DNA from: Triparma columacea
Lineage: Eukaryota; Sar; Bolidophyceae; Parmales; Triparmaceae
DNA length: 59,735 nucleotides
Direction: 5' to 3'
Assembly: GCA_030267965.1 (NCBI GenBank)
Contig: BRYA01000022.1
Span: forward strand, 1 to 59,735
In this document: positions 55,292 to 59,735 of the stretch, in pieces
Layout of the letters: each line of letters starts with the position of its first letter
Position numbering within the stretch: the stretch's first letter is position 1
Notes under the pieces: model-generated
What the model saw: only the letters and a program-made list of their open reading frames with translations
Told to the model about the DNA's origin: nothing
The model's database searches: none
Position numbers and translations under genes: made by a program

Positions 55292-57920
55292 ATGTCCTCC
55301 TCTGTCAATGGGCTGTCCAAGGTAATCAACGATGGAGTTGAGTACGAGATCCTTGGGGAAATCCACGAAGTGGTGGAAAGGTGAGAGAAGCTGCATGTAG
55401 TGGGGCGTGGGAGTTAGACATTACGCTCTATCACATGTCTTCTTCTTCTTCTAATGCCCCCTTTCACAGCTTGGAATCCATCGTGGGGGGTAAATCTGCG
55501 GCCAATGAAGAAGTGAGAAAAGCCTCCAAGCTGATCAAACAAGTCGAGGGCGTCATAGCGCCATACAACGGGAAGGAAGTAGACAAGATAGTTTTCTTCG
55601 CGCTTCAGGACGTTCGTGAATCAATCCTCATCCTCGCCAAGCTCATCACAGGGACCCAGAAGTCGTATTTTATCACCAAGATGGTTTTTGCAAGTACCAT
55701 GAAGAACAAGCTCGTGGCAGCCAGTGACGATCTGCACGAAGCTCTGGGATCGCTCACATTCGCCTCCAACATACATAGTAATGAGAGGCTGAAGAAACGC
55801 GTCGCTGAAGAGCGAGCAGCGCAGGAGAAGCACATGCGTAGACAGCAGGCTATTCTTGATCGCAAGGTGAGGAGCCCGAAACGCCGCCAAACTTTAAATC
55901 GCAGCTCGTTGCTAACTCTCGTGTTTACTCCTCACTCGTCCTCTCCACTTTCCGCAAAGTTTGCCGTCAAAGATGGAGAGATTTCTCCAGACAAGTACAC
56001 ATTTAAGACACCTGACAAGCCCTTTGCTCGCGGAGGCACTGCGGCCGCTTTCATTGTCGAGTACGAAGGCGAGGAGCACTGTGCGAAGGTCTGGGATGTC
56101 TCACAAGTAACAATGGAGGAGCGTGAGAAGATCACCAAGACGTTCAAGAGGGAGCTTGCCATCAACTCCAAGCTTCACTGCAAGCACATCGTGCACGGTG
56201 AGTAGAAGTAGAAGTGTGTAACAGTGTAACTTGACGAGAGCAGAGCCCAATTGGAGACACATTATTGACCCTCACACTCTAATCCCCCCCGGAAATTGCA
56301 GTCTGGGGTTGTACGACGAGCGACCCCACAAAACTCGTCATGCTTATGGAGCTCATCGAGAATGGCGACCTTCGTGTCATGCTCGACAACAAAGAGCTTA
56401 GCAAGACGCTTACAATCAAGATGAAGATCAGAATTTTACGGGACATCGCCGAGGCTATGAAGTACCTGTACGAGCAGAATCCGCCTATTGAGCATAGGGA
56501 CTTGAAGGTGAGTAGTATTAGGATGTATAGTGAGAGGAAACAAGAGAACTCTCTACTAGGGGAGAGGAGCGAAGCGAAGCGAGAACCACGGAGGCTTATC
56601 ACCCGTCTAACAACCCCCCCCCCCCATACTCTCGGAGCGCAGACCCCAAACGTGCTGCTCACAGCAGACATGAGGGCGAAAGTGAGCGACTTTGGATTAT
56701 CCAAGTCCGACGTCACTATGAACACCGCGACGGTGATGAGCCTCGCGACCTCGGGGGGGTTCAAGGGGACGCCGCAGTGGAGCGCCCCGGAGATACTCGA
56801 GGAAGGCATCTCAGCCTTCACGGAGAAGGCTGACATGTACTCGTTCGGTGTCATCATGTTTGAGGTACTCACGGGTAAGAGGCCATGGGCAGGACAGGGG
56901 CACCCACAGATTATTAATAAGGTCTGCTACAAAAAGGAGAGGCCGTCACCACTTCCTAAAGTCTCCAACCAAGCGCTAATTGCGATTATGCAGAGTGCTT
57001 GGGCGCATGACAAGAAGGACAGACCGACGTTCGCCGGGGTTTGCGAGGCATTCGAAAACATGGACGAGGAGAGGAAGGCCAAAATTGAGAAACTCAGGAA
57101 GGCATATATGGAGAGGAAGGCCAAGGAGAGGTTGGAGAAGGAGAGGTTGGAGAAGGAGAGGTTGGAGAAGGAGAGGTTGAAAAAAAAAGAGGCAGAAAGG
57201 AAAGCGAGAAAAGAGAGGGAAGATAAGGAGAGGAAGGCAAATATTCAACCACCCCCTCCTACACCCGCGGAGGCCGGAAATGGGTTCAAGTTCACAAGCA
57301 ACGAGCAGCTGAAGAAGGCAGCGAAAGAGTGGGTGCAGGATAAGGACAAGGCAAAGGGGAAGTACGGCAAGATTGAAGACTGGGACGTGTCCGAGGTTAC
57401 GAGTTTTCATGAGCTTTTTGAGGAAGCGAGTGAATTCAATGAGGACCTGAGTCGATGGGACGTTTCTAATGTCACGAGTATGTACTGCGCGTTTAAAAAA
57501 TGCTGGGCTTTCAACTCTGATCTCTCTACATGGAACACATCGAACTGCACGAATATGGAGCGCATGTTTGAAGAATGCTGGGCTTTCAACTCTGATCTCT
57601 CTACGTGGAACACATCGAACTGCACGGAAATGCGTGGCATGTTCTATGGTTGCTCGGCTTTCAACTCTGATCTCTCTACGTGGAACACATCGAACTGCAC
57701 GGATATGTACGGCATGTTTAATGGTTGCTCGGCTTTCAACTCTGATCTCTCTATGTGGAACACATCGAACTGCACGAATATGAATTGGATGTTCCAGAAT
57801 GCGACCTCTTTCGACAGTGATTTGTCTCAGTGGGACACGTCAAAGGTCGAATACAAACACGACATGTTCAAGAACGCTACTGCTATGAAAGCATCCCACA
57901 AGCCCCAGGGTGTAGACTAA
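55292..57920 (+). CDS. Helical-bundle / protein kinase / BspA-repeat protein
   Basis: Five exons (55292-55380, 55470-55866, 55960-56197, 56302-56507, 56643-57920) give 735 residues. Residues about 30-135 form amphipathic helices (VRKASKLIKQVEGVIAPYNG, DVRESILILAKLITG, VAASDDLHEALGSL) that resemble the MLKL/HeLo-type four-helix bundle (tentative). Kinase domain about 165-425: K205 in CAKVW, HRDLKTPNVLL with D308, DFGLSK (326-328), and APEILEEG; tyrosine-kinase-like class. A charged coiled coil (RLEKE, 15-bp DNA repeats at 57126-57180) leads to six 25-residue BspA/DUF285 repeats (residues about 526-730: FNSDLSTWNTSNCT..MF). All catalytic residues are present. No signal peptide or membrane segment, so the BspA part would be intracellular. 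Role unknown. Confidence 0.85.
57435..57850 (+). repeat. 75-bp coding repeats (BspA/DUF285) in the kinase gene
   Basis: Six units at 57435, 57510, 57585, 57660, 57735 and 57810. Units 2-5 share TTCAACTCTGATCTCTCTA and GGAACACATCGAACTGCACG almost without change. The period equals that of the receptor B array but the DNA sequence differs, so each array was amplified on its own. Confidence 0.95.
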
Positions 57921-58723
57921 TACCAAGAAGGTGGGGTTGCAAGACGAAGTAAAAACCACTAAAATCACACATAATTTAAACACGAAATCGCCGCTTGAAG
58001 TTGACTCCTTTCTCAAAAACATCTTATGACATGTTACTGCATTTATTGTCATCAAACAACACAACCTCTTCACTTTTCATTATTTTCATTTTTTTCACTG
58101 TTCCAAATGGCTTCCACATTTACCAAATCAATGAGCTCGTCGCCTTTCATTCTCCTACTCCTTTTTTACCTCCCCAACCGCATAATGAAATCTCATGCAT
58201 CCTTTGGGTAGTACAGTAATTCCTGTAGTCAACCTTTCAGTGTTGGTGATGTGACTCAAAAGCTGAATATTTATCCCTATACTCGACTTTAATCTTCTGA
58301 ATGTCCAACCCATGTGCCCATTTATATGTAGGTGTGAGGTTTCAATTCATCTCTCCCCCTTAATCCCGACTCCCCCAACTTGCAATTTGGCCCATTTGCC
58401 CACTTCTGGCCCAACCTTGCTCCTCTTTGTCCAATTTATCCTCCTAATATCCATTTGTACAACAGAGACTACAATATAAAGTAGTCTCTGTTGAATACAT
58501 TCCCTCGTATTCTGTTAGGGTTAGTGAAGTATATTGAAGGTTGTTTGTAGCTGCTGCTGTCCATATCTTCCAATCTCTCCCTCATCCTTTCTGAAAGCAT
58601 TTCATTTAGGATTCATTTTCAGCATCATTTTAGCATCATTTAAGCTTCAAATCCGTACAACTACTTCCTACATACGTACATCCATACTGGGAGGGTTGCA
58701 GAACTATTGGAATAAACATAAAG
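57921..58723. other. AT-rich spacer with a hairpin
   Basis: No gene recognised. At 58460-58493 a perfect 13-bp inverted repeat (CAACAGAGACTAC / GTAGTCTCTGTTG) surrounds an 8-nt AT loop. A GTTAGGGTTAG telomere-like word occurs at 58515. The rest is moderately AT-rich. Confidence 0.6.
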
Positions 58724-59735
58724 ATGAAAGCTGGAAACTCAACATCTCCAATACCTCCTCCTCCTCTTTCCTCCTTAAATACTCCATCAAATACTCCTCA
58801 TCTTCAAACATCTTCAGCGTCATCAACATCATCATCAGCAACTTCTAGTACAACTTCTAATACAACACCTGATATAAACTATGAAGAATATGCGCCAAAC
58901 TCAAAAGCATGGAGATCACTCTGTACATTCCTTACACTACTAATACAACAACTACAACAACGACACCGACATCACCACTACCACCACCACTACAACCACC
59001 ACCACCAACACCACCACCACCAACAACAACAACAACCCCTCCAAATATACACACACAAATGACCCCCTCTAAGCACTCTACACCCCCCTCTACACCATCC
59101 CAATTGAACAACAGCACAACCTTCATATCCACCCTCTCCATCCCCCTAGTAGAGATAGCCACAAGCACCTTCCCGCCCCTAAAAACCCCCTCAACCTCGT
59201 CCCTAAATCATCAGATAAAAACAACATCACACAAACTCCAAGTCCTCCGCTGTGTCCGCACCAGTCTCTACGAAGCAAGTGTCATCAATCTCTAATATCT
59301 CATCCCTTATCACCACACCACTAACCGAAGGCTCCACCTCTTCTTCAGATCTTTGCTTCAATTCTATCCTCATGCGCTACCTCAGTACACGATCTAACAG
59401 ACCACGCTTCCGAGTTAAGAGGTCCTGTTAGTTTATATAGGAATGTTAAAGAGGCAGCGAAGGTTATGGAGGTTTGGGGAAACGAACTTGATGGGTGTTT
59501 TGATAGAATCGTTGAGGGGAGGACCATACTTCATAGGTGAGGGACGCGCTACTTCGACCGAAAGGGGTTCCGCATATACTGGGTTAGGGACAGGGTTCAG
59601 GTTTGGAGTAGCCTTAGGGTCACTGTTAGCATTAGCGTTAGAGTTAGGGTTACCTAAGGCCGGCGGCACTTTGAAGCAGTATATAGGACAATAGAATTTT
59701 GACCTCCCATGTAGTTTATACGTCGTGATGCTTAC
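58724..59735 (+). CDS. Partial gene, low-complexity N-terminus, unresolved
   Basis: An ATG at 58724 opens a Ser/Thr/Pro-rich frame (MKAGNSTSPIPPPPLSSLNT) that runs into His- and Gln-rich low complexity at 58955-59060; an overlapping Thr/Pro-rich frame runs 58909-59295. The best-supported coding piece is an exon-like segment 59352-59537 between CTCTTCTTCAG and CATAG|GTGAGG; it reads IFASILSSCATSVHDL ... KVMEVWGNELDGCFDRIVEG. I cannot join the pieces with confidence, nor name the family. The gene would continue past the window. Confidence 0.35.
59626..59656. repeat. Degenerate TTAGGG-like hexamers
   Basis: Five near-telomeric words (GTTAGC, ATTAGC, GTTAGA, GTTAGG, ...) occur in a row, reading TTAGGG-like on the + strand. 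They may be an old interstitial telomere relic or chance within the terminal gene. Confidence 0.5.

Noticed and set aside
57469..57783. Alternative-frame repeat protein over the BspA array of the kinase gene
   Set aside because: It is a shadow of the 75-bp coding repeats; the kinase frame is continuous with conserved domains.
58460..58493. 13-bp inverted repeat as a tRNA or histone-type 3' stem-loop
   Set aside because: The loop is AT-rich and lacks tRNA A/B boxes, and no histone gene is adjacent; left as an unexplained hairpin.

Overview
The window is nuclear DNA of a eukaryote: genes carry short GT-AG introns, lie on both strands and are tightly packed. Several products carry two-part N-termini (a signal peptide followed by a transit-like segment) typical of secondary plastids: a PsbP-like protein, a pentapeptide-repeat lumen protein and a fibrillin. 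Others belong to flagella or basal bodies (ARL6/BBS3, SF-assemblin, dynein LC8). Together with the ephrin-receptor-like cysteine-rich 7TM proteins and BspA/DUF285 repeats, this points to a photosynthetic, flagellate-capable stramenopile. A bolidophyte/Parmales-type alga is my best guess, but that is inference and no database was searched.

The left end is subtelomeric. CCCTAA arrays, a CCCTTTACA satellite and a roughly 121-bp satellite whose + strand is almost free of G fill bases 1-1850. Genes then follow in order. 1.9-9.4 kb (-): a giant START-like/multi-TM protein with tandem modules, broken by a +1 frameshift. 10.8-12.7 (-): calreticulin. 13.0-16.9 (+): cysteine-rich 7TM receptor-like protein A. 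17.1-18.2 (-): SAP/F-box-like protein. 18.3-20.0 (+): plastid fibrillin, then a VOC domain in the same frame behind a single TGA. 20.2-21.0 (-): PsbP-like. 21.3-22.6 (+): Esc2/NIP45-type SUMO-like protein. 22.9-24.2 (-): MRG chromatin protein. 24.6-26.0 (+): sepiapterin-reductase-like SDR. 26.1-28.6 (-): TMEM260-type mannosyltransferase. 28.7-29.5 (+): pentapeptide lumen protein. 29.6-31.7 (-): protein phosphatase. 32.6-32.9 (+): LC8. 33.2-34.3 (+): SF-assemblin. 34.6-38.2 (-): RRP12. 38.8-42.8 (+): receptor-like protein B, a paralogue of A. 43.2-43.8 (-): UBE2K-type E2. 44.7-50.0 (+): RALGAPB-like. 50.3-51.2 (-): ARL6. 51.3-54.8 (+): a tandem pair of RING proteins, the second 5'-truncated. 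55.3-57.9 (+): helical-domain/kinase/BspA protein. 58.7 to the end (+): the start of an unresolved gene.

Most genes are housekeeping and not functionally linked by position. The exceptional part is a set of surface or signalling proteins that share parts. Receptors A and B have related leaders (with a conserved 5'-UTR intron) and nearly identical cysteine-rich/7TM bodies but completely different ectodomains. The BspA repeat that forms the ectodomain of B recurs as the C-terminal domain of the kinase gene at 55.3 kb, whose N-terminus looks like a MLKL/HeLo-type four-helix bundle.

Two other patterns recur. Many introns carry a G-tract just after the donor and a C-tract just before the acceptor. 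Degenerate copies of gene 3' ends lie directly downstream of the MRG and RRP12 genes. Exon boundaries were inferred by eye from GT-AG sites, reading phase and protein continuity.
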